A stretch of DNA of 5,833 bases from Candidatus Zixiibacteriota bacterium (GCA_003641425.1 QNAH01000187.1:1-5833), one strand, 5' to 3'; counted from the stretch's first letter, positions 1 to 5,602 are shown. Numbers and translations are program-made. Notes: generated by a model from the letters alone, not told the origin.

Positions 1-122
1 AATAACTAAATATTATCATCTTGAGTGACAAAAAATAAAGATATACCGATCTCGTGCTTAACTCAAATGAAATGCTGTGATACTGAGTATATTACACGAA
101 ATAAAATCCGATAATAAGAATT

Positions 123-2057
123 ATGAAGAACATAAAGGCAACATTTCTTGATCGGAAATACACAAAATGGCGTATTTTCATCAAATATACTACTATTCTT
201 TTCTGCCTGACTGTCTCAGTAAATGCATTTGCCGGTGAAACTTATTTCAAATTTGAAATCGGATCTCGTGATGAATTGACCGACCTTACCAGAATAATTT
301 CCATCGACAATGTCAGGGATAAAACCGTATATGCCTATGCCAATGACAAAGAACTTGAGAAATTCAGGCAACTTGGAATCGAGTTTACCATACTTCCGCA
401 TCCCGGTACCCTGATACAGCCCCGGATGTCAACCGATAAGGCAGGTGTCGAAAACTGGGATTCCTATCCTACTTACGATGCCTATGTAGCCATGATGAAT
501 CAATTTGCCGTCGATTATCCGACACTCTGCCGGATTGTCGATGCCGGAAGTACTGTTCAGGGACGAAGTATTTTATTTGCCAGAATATCCGATAATGCCG
601 ACCTCGAGGAAGATGAACCGGAAGTGATGTTGACCAGTACCATACATGGCGATGAAACTACAGGTTATGTCTTGATGCTTCGCTTGATTGATTCTTTATT
701 GACTTCATACGGAATCGATTCTCTGATTACCCGATTGGTGGACAGTTGTGAGATTTGGATCAATCCCCTGGCCAATCCCGATGGAACTTATAACGGCGGC
801 AACAATACCGTTTCCGGAGCCATCAGATACAATAACAATAGTGTCGATCTGAACAGGAATTTTCCCGATCCGGAGGATGGCGATCACCCCGACGGAAACA
901 GCTGGCAGCCGGAAACGGTTGTCATGATGGACCTGGCCGCAGCAAACAATTTTGTGATTTCCGCCAATCTTCACGGTGGCTCGGAAGTGGTCAATTACCC
1001 CTGGGATACCTGGTCACGACGGCATGCCGATGACCAGTGGTTTATCGAAATAAGCCGCAACTATGCCGATTCAGCACAGTTTTATAGCGTTGGCGGTTAC
1101 CTGAATGATATGAATAACGGAATTACTAACGGCTATGACTGGTATGAAATAGCAGGCGGACGCCAGGATTACATGAATTACTGGCACAGTTGCCGGGAAG
1201 TCACCCTCGAAATTTCAACCGTAAAACTGGTCGATCCTTCATTCCTTCCCGCATACTGGGATTATAATAAAGTATCCTTCCTGAATTATCTCGAAAACGG
1301 CCTCTATGGTATCCGAGGTATTGTTACCGACTCGGTAACCGGACTGCCTCTTGAAGCCACAGTGACTGTCATCGGACATGATTTCGATAATTCTGAAATT
1401 CAGACCGATCCCGAAGTCGGCGACTATCATCGAATGCTCGAAGCCGGAATTTATGATCTGGAATTCAGCGCACCCGATTATATACCAAAGACATTCAACA
1501 ATGTTGTCATCATCAATAATCATGCAGCCATAATCAATGTCGAACTGGCGAAACCGGGACCTTATTTCCCCCCTCACTCACCCGTATTACTTTTTCCCGA
1601 TGATGGCGCCGTCGATATATCTGTTCCGGTGCTTCTCGACTGGGATGATGCCGCAACCGCCGATCAATACAATGTACAGCTTGACTCAAATGTTTTATTT
1701 ACTTCCTCCCTTATTGATACTACTCTTGACCCGACTCAATACGAAATCATATCACTGGAGCAGAATAAAAAATACTACTGGCGTGTTCGGGCCGAGAACA
1801 CTCTCGGCTGGGGTGACTGGAGCAATATCAGACAATTCACAACCGCCTTATTATGGATCTGCGGTGATGCCGACGGCAGTGAAAGCATAAATATCCTCGA
1901 TGTCACTGCCATCATCAATTACTTGTATAAAGGTGGCTCTTCACCTGCCCCGATTGAGGCCGCCGACGTAAACAACTCGGGAAGTATAAATATCCTCGAT
2001 GTCACCGCTATTATAAATTATCTATACAAAAGCGGCCCGGAACTAAATTGCCCTTAG
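123..2057 (+). CDS. Secreted M14 zinc carboxypeptidase with transthyretin-like, FN3 and dockerin domains
   Basis: A predicted exported metallocarboxypeptidase that removes C-terminal residues from peptides outside the cytoplasm. Residues 1-37 form a signal peptide: a long basic N-region, a hydrophobic core, then AFA before Gly38. Residues 38-110 resemble a prodomain. The M14 domain (about 113-392) has zinc ligands H175 and E178 (HGDE) and H284 (NLHGG). R235, N244 and R245 (DLNRNF) fit substrate binding, and E363 (TLEIS) fits the catalytic glutamate. The stretch WYEIAGGRQDYMNYW followed by TLEIS and LPAYW is typical of the carboxypeptidase N/E/D subfamily. As in that subfamily, a transthyretin-like domain follows (about 394-475), beginning GIRGIVTD. 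A fibronectin-III-like domain (about 485-574) and a duplicated dockerin (580-644) complete it. All catalytic residues look present, so it is probably active. Substrate preference is not readable. There is no clear Shine-Dalgarno, but the start is supported by the signal peptide directly after it. No cohesin partner is encoded here. Confidence 0.93.
   Translation: MKNIKATFLDRKYTKWRIFIKYTTILFCLTVSVNAFAGETYFKFEIGSRDELTDLTRIISIDNVRDKTVYAYANDKELEKFRQLGIEFTILPHPGTLIQPRMSTDKAGVENWDSYPTYDAYVAMMNQFAVDYPTLCRIVDAGSTVQGRSILFARISDNADLEEDEPEVMLTSTIHGDETTGYVLMLRLIDSLLTSYGIDSLITRLVDSCEIWINPLANPDGTYNGGNNTVSGAIRYNNNSVDLNRNFPDPEDGDHPDGNSWQPETVVMMDLAAANNFVISANLHGGSEVVNYPWDTWSRRHADDQWFIEISRNYADSAQFYSVGGYLNDMNNGITNGYDWYEIAGGRQDYMNYWHSCREVTLEISTVKLVDPSFLPAYWDYNKVSFLNYLENGLYGIRGIVTDSVTGLPLEATVTVIGHDFDNSEIQTDPEVGDYHRMLEAGIYDLEFSAPDYIPKTFNNVVIINNHAAIINVELAKPGPYFPPHSPVLLFPDDGAVDISVPVLLDWDDAATADQYNVQLDSNVLFTSSLIDTTLDPTQYEIISLEQNKKYYWRVRAENTLGWGDWSNIRQFTTALLWICGDADGSESINILDVTAIINYLYKGGSSPAPIEAADVNNSGSINILDVTAIINYLYKSGPELNCP
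1861..2054 (+). repeat. Dockerin duplicated calcium-loop repeat inside the peptidase gene
   Basis: The C-terminal dockerin consists of two copies of a 33-residue unit, each ending in SINILDVTAIINYLYK. At the DNA level a 20-base run is identical between the copies (1887-1906 and 1986-2005, offset 99 bp), with synonymous drift in the bases that follow. The first calcium-type loop uses D582, D584, S586 and D593. The second uses D615, N617, S619 and D626. Serine therefore replaces the usual acidic or asparagine residue at loop position 5 in both. Cysteines C580 and C643 flank the module and could clip its ends together by a disulfide, which is inference. Confidence 0.85.
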
Positions 2058-2077
2058 TAATATCATACTCTTCTTCA

Positions 2078-2093
2078 CGGCCATAATCGGCCG
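2078..2093. terminator. Weak hairpin between convergent genes
   Basis: A GC-only 5-bp stem (CGGCC/GGCCG) with a 6-base loop lies in the 37-bp gap between the stops of the peptidase and TM2 genes, which converge here. It could act as a terminator for either direction. The stem is short and neither strand has a clean T-tract after it (only ACTATTT on the plus strand), so the call is tentative. Confidence 0.35.
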
Positions 2094-2094
2094 A

Positions 2095-2442
2095 CTATTT
2101 CCTCAGGAACGTAATTACCTCATAAGCCTGCTTCTGATTATATTCAAAAGCGATTCTACGGTACGTCACCACGTCTATTATCGTTCCGATACCGCAGATA
2201 CCCGCAGTCAGCAGGTAAATTAATCCCAATCCGATATGCTCCACAAAGAACCTGTGAATCCCGGCAATGCCGAGAAATCCAAGAAGAGCCAGAAGCAATA
2301 TTGTCTGGGGCTCTTTCCTTCTCGCACGATAGACGTTGGCGAATCGCTGTGCCATATCATCGTCGACATCTTTGAGCAACGATTGAAGATATATTAATTC
2401 ATCCCCTTGCACTTCGGGCATCAGCTGAAATACATCGGCCAT
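2095..2442 (-). CDS. TM2 domain membrane protein
   Basis: A small inner-membrane protein of 115 residues. Residues 1-45 are a cytoplasmic-looking, charged helical segment ending in a basic stretch (RARRK, 39-43). They are followed by two hydrophobic helices (about 47-64 and 69-90) separated by the GIHRFF turn (61-66). That turn is a variant of the DRF motif of TM2 domains, with His in place of Asp. GICGIGTIID (81-90) is the usual end of the second helix. Length and layout match FCB-group TM2 proteins. The start is well supported by a perfect AGGAGGT four bases upstream. The gene begins inside the 3' end of the DUF2752 gene (44-bp overlap), which implies one transcript and probable translational coupling. 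The molecular function of this bacterial TM2 class is not known to me. Confidence 0.88.
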   Translation of the reverse strand: MADVFQLMPEVQGDELIYLQSLLKDVDDDMAQRFANVYRARRKEPQTILLLALLGFLGIAGIHRFFVEHIGLGLIYLLTAGICGIGTIIDVVTYRRIAFEYNQKQAYEVITFLRK

Positions 2443-2749
2443 ACCGACCTCCTGAATTATATTTGAATCTATAGAATGATCTAAATAACAACTTTATAAT
2501 ACGTCCCACTATAAAAGCGAATGTTATTACCCCCAACGGATGGGCTTCAAATGAAGCCGCCGGCTCCCCACGGTATATCAGTGCTATCGCACGGCCCAGG
2601 CCGCAACCCGGACAGGATTCAAACCCTAAATTTCTGAATATGCAAAATGAAAAGTGGTTGCTGCCGTAAGGATCAATAAATACCAATGCCAGCAATGCCA
2701 GGACCCAGAGAATCGCCTCGGGTTCGACTGCCCTTATTAATTTTTTCAT
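2399..2749 (-). CDS. DUF2752 membrane protein
   Basis: A 116-residue membrane protein of the DUF2752 family, whose function is unknown. Two hydrophobic helices (about 12-27 and 72-90) flank the family signature CPGCGLGRA (46-54). Upstream of that is SFCIF with C36, and downstream SFEAHPLG with H70. C36, C46, C49 and H70 could bind a metal, which is inference only. I start it at ATG 2749 (MKKLIRAVEP). The frame stays open to an ATG at 2872, but the extra 41 residues include a HHHH run, do not resemble the family and would make the protein too long. The chosen start has only a weak purine-rich site (GCGGG). The last 20 or so residues are read through the start region of the overlapping TM2 gene. 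The same two-gene pairing is, as far as I recall, common in Bacteroidota and relatives. Confidence 0.87.
   Translation of the reverse strand: MKKLIRAVEPEAILWVLALLALVFIDPYGSNHFSFCIFRNLGFESCPGCGLGRAIALIYRGEPAASFEAHPLGVITFAFIVGRIIKLLFRSFYRFKYNSGGRYGRCISADARSARG
2447..2453 (-). promoter_or_regulatory. Shine-Dalgarno of the TM2 gene
   Basis: A perfect AGGAGGT on the minus strand, four bases before the ATG at 2442, lies within the coding end of the upstream DUF2752 gene. It fixes the TM2 start and shows that this organism uses canonical Shine-Dalgarno initiation. Confidence 0.85.
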
Positions 2750-2788
2750 AATGCTGACCCGCTTCAACAAACGCTGAATTTTAAGGTT

Positions 2789-2862
2789 ATATCCGGATAT
2801 TCCAAATATGAAACGAAAAAGGTGATGGTGATGTTTCAATCCGCCAGACAACCATCCGGATA
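2789..2862. repeat. Paired ATCCGGATA elements upstream of the DUF2752 operon
   Basis: The first element is a perfect 12-bp palindrome, ATATCCGGATAT (2789-2800). The second copy shares ATCCGGATA (2854-2862). They are 63 bp apart, close to six helical turns, and lie 40-110 bp upstream of the DUF2752 start, so they could be a two-site operator for that operon. A single 12-bp palindrome is expected by chance about once in a window of this size. The second copy is what makes it worth listing. Confidence 0.35.
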
Positions 2863-3012
2863 AATAGTGCATTGTATCAATTCATGCATAATTGGTCCCT
2901 GTTTATTTTATATACTCCTTGTTTTGTATCGATATTCACCTGCTCATAAATAATGAAATCACCACACCCTAATACAGATGTTTATCCAAATCAATCTTAT
3001 TTACATAAGAAA

Positions 3013-3054
3013 TGCATTAATTTGCATTAAAATATGAAAACAATTACTGCATTA
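3013..3054 (+). repeat. Three TGCATTA direct repeats
   Basis: TGCATTA occurs at 3013-3019, 3023-3029 and 3048-3054. The first two copies are exactly 10 bp apart, one helical turn, and share the longer form TGCATTAA. Near matches lie at 2868 (TGCATTG) and 2885 (TGCATAA). The cluster ends about 146 bp before the -24 element of the candidate sigma-54 promoter, a normal distance for an enhancer-binding activator. No activator gene is present in the window to support this directly. Confidence 0.4.
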
Positions 3055-3198
3055 TGTTAGGAACGCCTGCTTTTTTGATTTTCTGAATGTTTTTATATTG
3101 TAAATCAAGGAATTTTATAATTAATATAATTTGTAAGTAAGCCACAGGTAAGACGTTTTTGGTAATCGCAGTTTCGAGCAACTTGAAGTGTGGGATTG

Positions 3199-3214
3199 CG
3201 GCAAGGTATTTGCT
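3199..3214 (+). promoter_or_regulatory. Candidate sigma-54 promoter of the PEP-CTERM gene
   Basis: CGGCAAGGTATTTGCT fits the -24/-12 pattern TGGCACG-N4-TTGCW. The invariant GG (3200-3201) and GC (3212-3213) are separated by exactly 10 bases, the TTGCT half is perfect, and two positions of the -24 half differ. Transcription would begin near 3225, giving a leader of about 54 bases. A perfect sigma-70 type TATAAT follows at 3215-3220, but no good -35 lies 16-18 bp upstream of it, so I prefer sigma-54. The family context also fits: PEP-CTERM genes in other bacteria are linked to the PrsK/PrsR two-component system, whose regulator is of the sigma-54-dependent type. Confidence 0.5.
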
Positions 3215-3265
3215 TATAATCAGTTAAGTAGAGGTCTTTCATGATTTAGCGCTGACTTATTGAAG

Positions 3266-3270
3266 AAGGA
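3266..3270 (+). promoter_or_regulatory. Shine-Dalgarno of the PEP-CTERM gene
   Basis: AAGGA, within GAAGAAGGA, lies eight bases before the GTG at 3279. It decides the non-ATG start: the GTG is immediately followed by two lysine codons that open a good signal peptide. Confidence 0.75.
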
Positions 3271-3278
3271 ATTTTAAA

Positions 3279-3686
3279 GTGAAAAAAACATTGCTATCGT
3301 CAGCCTTTGCATTGCTCCTGGTCCTGCTGGCTACCGGGGCAATGTCTTCTGTTTATACTTTTTTGCCGTCACCGGAAAACCTCGGGGAGAGTAACTACAT
3401 CTATTCTTCATGGATAAATTCTTTTGATAATCTGACGAATTCGAATGGTGCTATGACCCGCAATAATTATCTTGGCAACAGCTTTGGCGATTTGACCTTG
3501 TCTGCTGGCTTCTCGGAAGGAGCTTCTGCTGTCAACGCTATTGGTTTAGGCTACACTTCTGAATCCTATGTTTCCTATAGCGGCAATGCACTGGAATCAA
3601 TCACATCAGTTCCTGAACCCACCACCCTTTTTCTGGTCGGTATGGGATTGATCGGCGCCGGATTGATTTACAGGAAAAAATCATAA
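3279..3686 (+). CDS. Small secreted PEP-CTERM sorting domain protein
   Basis: A 135-residue exported protein with an exosortase-type sorting tail. Residues 1-21 are a signal peptide (MKK, leucine-rich core, cleavage probably after the TGA at 19-21). The mature region (about 22-110) is rich in Ser, Asn, Gly and Tyr, has no cysteine and resembles no enzyme I know. It contains a short internal echo, NSFDNLT (48-54) and NSFGDLT (67-73). The tail is a textbook PEP-CTERM signal: VPEP (111-114), a hydrophobic helix (about 116-131), then RKK (132-134). In this system exosortase (EpsH/XrtA-type) cleaves near PEP, and cargo is associated with exopolysaccharide, biofilm or floc formation. The specific role here is unknown. 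It starts with GTG, has a good Shine-Dalgarno and ends before a strong terminator, so it looks monocistronic. The exosortase must be elsewhere in the genome. Confidence 0.9.
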   Translation: MKKTLLSSAFALLLVLLATGAMSSVYTFLPSPENLGESNYIYSSWINSFDNLTNSNGAMTRNNYLGNSFGDLTLSAGFSEGASAVNAIGLGYTSESYVSYSGNALESITSVPEPTTLFLVGMGLIGAGLIYRKKS

Positions 3687-3708
3687 CGGAAGAATGGAAT
3701 GAATGAAG

Positions 3709-3738
3709 AAAGGCTGCCTCCCCCGGGCAGCCTTTTTT
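3709..3738 (+). terminator. Intrinsic terminator after the PEP-CTERM gene
   Basis: A perfect 10-bp stem (AAAGGCTGCC/GGCAGCCTTT) with a 7-base loop runs directly into six T residues (3733-3738). It begins 22 bp after the PEP-CTERM stop. The convergent Fe-S gene ends 37 bp further on. In reverse the hairpin is followed by TTTCTTC, so it may also work, less well, for that gene. Confidence 0.92.
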
Positions 3739-3775
3739 GCATTTATCCGCATTGCGGGTCAGTATTATAATAATC

Positions 3776-5032
3776 TTAACGATCCCGTCGCAATCTATCA
3801 AGGAATCTGGATCTCAGACCGTCGCTCATCAATGCCTTCTTTACCGGCGGCAACCTTAAAAACCCTCCCACCAGCCCGCGCATAAACTTGTGCCCGGTAT
3901 TATTCGGGTTGTCAAAAAGGAGATTTTGAAGGGTTCCCCTTTCGAGATTCGATAAAATTACTCTTTCAAACATCGTTTCCGGATGATACACCCGTTGTTC
4001 CCTTTTTACCAATCTCATGGCCCCCGTGTCGCAGTTCAATCCGCATACGCCGCAGCCGATACATATATCCTCGTTTATTTGTGGTGCCCCCTCGGATGGC
4101 ATCTCTATGGCGTTTATCGGACAACTCAAGGCACAGGTACCGCATTCTATACAGGCATCGGAATCACTCTTGGCGATATAATTTGACGTAACCAGGGCAT
4201 TCGGGTAACCGAATTGGCTTATCCCCAGCAGAACATTGCAGCAACAACCGCAGCAATGACAGATAAACGAAATGTCATTTTTTATATTATCTGCGCAAAG
4301 CACCAGGCCGGTCTCTTTGGAGCGCGCCAGATTATCAAGCATCTCCTCTTTCGATGCTTCCCTGGCAAGACCATTTCGAATTACATAATCTGTTGCCGCG
4401 CCGAAAGTCGAACAGGTCTCCAGCGGGATATCACACCTTTTTTCACCCAGATGCATCTTCTCATGCCTGCATGAGCAAATGCCGATAGCAAATTTATCCG
4501 ATTGCTCGATAATGGACGAGGCCTTCTCATAATCAAGAACTTCGACATACTGCGACTCTTCAATTGCATCTTCATACGGGAGCGCTCTCAAAGGCGATAT
4601 CTTCTCCCCATGCCCGAAATTGGCGTGATAAAACGAGTTTCCATCGTGAAGATAGTCATAAAACAGATGCGCCCATTCCCGATAGTTGAGTTCTCCCCTG
4701 GTCCTCATCATGGTAAATTCAAATATACCGATTATAAAAGGCGATATGGTATATCTGTATTCCCGGCCGTCCCAGACATCCACGATCAGTCCTTTCGAAC
4801 CGAGACCATCCAGGAGTTTTTTCAGGGCGGCGCCTTCAATACCGGTTACTCGTTCGATTTTGTCGGCCCGATGTAATCCATAAGGCATCTTAACAACAAG
4901 TTCGGCCTCATCCTTTGTGTAAAGCTCTTTGAGAATAGCGTAAAGATGTTCATTCCACGGGGCACGCATTGCGATACCATCGATTTTTTTGCCCAATTTA
5001 CGATAGATATCCTTGGCGGCCAGATGTCCCAT
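3776..5032 (-). CDS. Winged-helix-like, cysteine-rich 4Fe-4S ferredoxin-domain protein
   Basis: A 418-residue soluble Fe-S protein with no signal peptide or membrane helix. Residues about 28-98 read as a winged-helix-like region: helices around LYAILKELY and RADKIERVTGIEGAALKKLLDGL, then a hairpin at LIVDVWDGREYRYTIS. The middle has C186 and C188 (ICSCRHEK), C200, C207 and C246, then the unusual run CHCCGCCC (258-265). The C-terminus carries two ferredoxin motifs of CxxCxxCxxxC form (C294/297/300/304 and C324/327/330/334), fit for two 4Fe-4S clusters. The central cysteines may bind another. I recognise this as a widespread 4Fe-4S binding family in anaerobes without an assigned reaction. A redox-responsive regulator or an electron-transfer subunit are both possible. 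The start has AGGGGGT four bases upstream. It lies 124 bp downstream of the PilZ gene on the same strand, with its own candidate promoter. Confidence 0.85.
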   Translation of the reverse strand: MGHLAAKDIYRKLGKKIDGIAMRAPWNEHLYAILKELYTKDEAELVVKMPYGLHRADKIERVTGIEGAALKKLLDGLGSKGLIVDVWDGREYRYTISPFIIGIFEFTMMRTRGELNYREWAHLFYDYLHDGNSFYHANFGHGEKISPLRALPYEDAIEESQYVEVLDYEKASSIIEQSDKFAIGICSCRHEKMHLGEKRCDIPLETCSTFGAATDYVIRNGLAREASKEEMLDNLARSKETGLVLCADNIKNDISFICHCCGCCCNVLLGISQFGYPNALVTSNYIAKSDSDACIECGTCALSCPINAIEMPSEGAPQINEDICIGCGVCGLNCDTGAMRLVKREQRVYHPETMFERVILSNLERGTLQNLLFDNPNNTGHKFMRGLVGGFLRLPPVKKALMSDGLRSRFLDRLRRDR

Positions 5033-5036
5033 AACT

Positions 5037-5043
5037 ACCCCCT
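5037..5043 (-). promoter_or_regulatory. Shine-Dalgarno of the Fe-S gene
   Basis: AGGGGGT on the minus strand, four bases before the ATG at 5032, is close to the perfect AGGAGGT used by the TM2 gene at the same spacing. It supports the chosen start. Confidence 0.7.
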
Positions 5044-5091
5044 GTCGGATATGGATATTTGTTGCTTAACTCGATGAATAACTGATTTAAT

Positions 5092-5120
5092 AAAATACGA
5101 ATTATCCGACTAATAAACAA
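5092..5120 (-). promoter_or_regulatory. Candidate sigma-70 promoter of the Fe-S gene
   Basis: On the minus strand TTGTTT (5115-5120) is followed after 17 bases by TATTTT (5092-5097), giving a leader of about 50 bases. Each hexamer is a partial match, so the promoter is tentative, but its spacing is ideal and it coincides with an inverted repeat. Confidence 0.35.
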
Positions 5121-5137
5121 ATATTAATCGGCTAATT
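5100..5137. promoter_or_regulatory. Imperfect palindrome upstream of the Fe-S gene
   Basis: Two 15-base arms (5100-5114 AATTATCCGACTAAT and 5123-5137 ATTAATCGGCTAATT) match as inverted repeats at 13 of 15 positions, with an 8-base spacer. The spacer holds the candidate -35 and the 5100-5114 arm fills the promoter spacer, the geometry of a repressor operator. It could instead be a weak terminator for the PilZ gene, whose stop is 20 bp away, but it is AT-rich and lacks a proper T-tract. Confidence 0.45.
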
Positions 5138-5156
5138 GACAGCAATTGAGATTTTA

Positions 5157-5579
5157 TCATTTCGCGCCGAAACTGAAGATTTTCGAAAGGAAACCATTTT
5201 TTAAAGAGCCGTTTTTGACCGCGGACTTATTCCATGCCTTACATTCCTCGATCATCCAGCGCCGGATTAATTCATTGATAATGGCCCTGTCCTTGGCATT
5301 GACATAACGCAATCTGTAGCCCGAATCATATTTCCCCGTATTATCGTTTTTTTTACACCAGCGGCATTCGGCATCAAAAAATACTTCTTTATGGCCCAGT
5401 ATTTTCCCGGGCAAATCCATTTTGCAATAAATAATACTCGCCGGTTTGACCGGTTTGTCGACGACCATCTTCATCCCTTTGACAGTCATATTTTCGATCT
5501 GCCCAATCGGTTGCTCGGTGTTTAGATCATAGACGGTTAATTCATCGATGGCCCGTCTTCTTATCAGCTTATGTCGCAT
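5157..5579 (-). CDS. PilZ domain protein
   Basis: A 140-residue cytoplasmic protein that fits the PilZ fold. It matches the subtype that reads VYD...IG.I.N.T..GM...., then FFDAECRWC (67-75), then SGYRLRYV (86-93), and ends in a helix with IINELI (100-105). PilZ domains usually bind cyclic di-GMP through an N-terminal RxxxR and a later [D/N]xSxxG motif. Here the second motif is N30-x-T32-x-x-G35. The first is degenerate: K4xxxR8 within RHKLIRRR. Nucleotide binding is therefore uncertain. The tail (about 111-140) is lysine-rich with no known domain. The start at 5579 puts the basic motif at the N-terminus as expected, although its Shine-Dalgarno is weak. It has its own candidate promoter. No diguanylate cyclase or pilus gene is nearby to suggest a target. 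Confidence 0.75.
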   Translation of the reverse strand: MRHKLIRRRAIDELTVYDLNTEQPIGQIENMTVKGMKMVVDKPVKPASIIYCKMDLPGKILGHKEVFFDAECRWCKKNDNTGKYDSGYRLRYVNAKDRAIINELIRRWMIEECKAWNKSAVKNGSLKNGFLSKIFSFGAK

Positions 5580-5602
5580 CGACTTAGCCCACTAATGGAA
5601 AT

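Larger units (their letters stand above)
2750..3278. other. AT-rich divergent intergenic region
   Basis: These 529 bp separate the DUF2752/TM2 operon (leftward) from the PEP-CTERM gene (rightward). I find no convincing coding sequence on either strand and no RNA gene I recognise. What it holds: two ATCCGGATA elements near the DUF2752 start (2791-2799 and 2854-2862); three TGCATTA copies at 3013-3054; a very AT-rich tract with a TTATA/TATAA inverted repeat at 3115-3129; a small dyad (TTCGAG/CTTGAA, 3173-3187); and a candidate sigma-54 promoter at 3199-3214. The size and repeated motifs suggest real regulation rather than spacer DNA. Confidence 0.7.

Noticed and set aside
79..122. A TATATT (88-93) as the -10 of the peptidase gene
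   Set aside because: No acceptable -35 at 16-18 bp; the promoter may lie left of the window or be of another type.
705..1577. Long open frames antisense to the carboxypeptidase gene
   Set aside because: They are by-products of its codon usage, lack ribosome sites and recognisable domains, and overlap catalytic-domain coding sequence.
2750..2872. A 41-codon in-frame extension of the DUF2752 gene to an ATG at 2872
   Set aside because: The extra residues include HHHH, do not resemble the family, make the protein unusually long, overlap the ATCCGGATA elements, and the ATG has no Shine-Dalgarno.
2836..2889. A 17-residue open frame on the minus strand with AGGGA six bases upstream, a possible leader peptide for DUF2752
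   Set aside because: It has no codon-run or attenuator structure and its length is common by chance in such DNA.
3034..3060. An 8-codon frame MKTITALC on the plus strand
   Set aside because: It has no Shine-Dalgarno and sits inside the TGCATTA repeat cluster; chance is the simplest explanation.
3130..3260. AAGCCACAGGTAAGAC and nearby hairpins as a possible riboswitch (c-di-GMP or cobalamin type)
   Set aside because: The conserved cores of those riboswitches are absent, and most of the stretch lies upstream of the predicted transcription start.
3983..4883. Several plus-strand open frames opposite the Fe-S gene
   Set aside because: The minus-strand protein has clear ferredoxin motifs and a good start; the opposite frames have composition expected of shadows.
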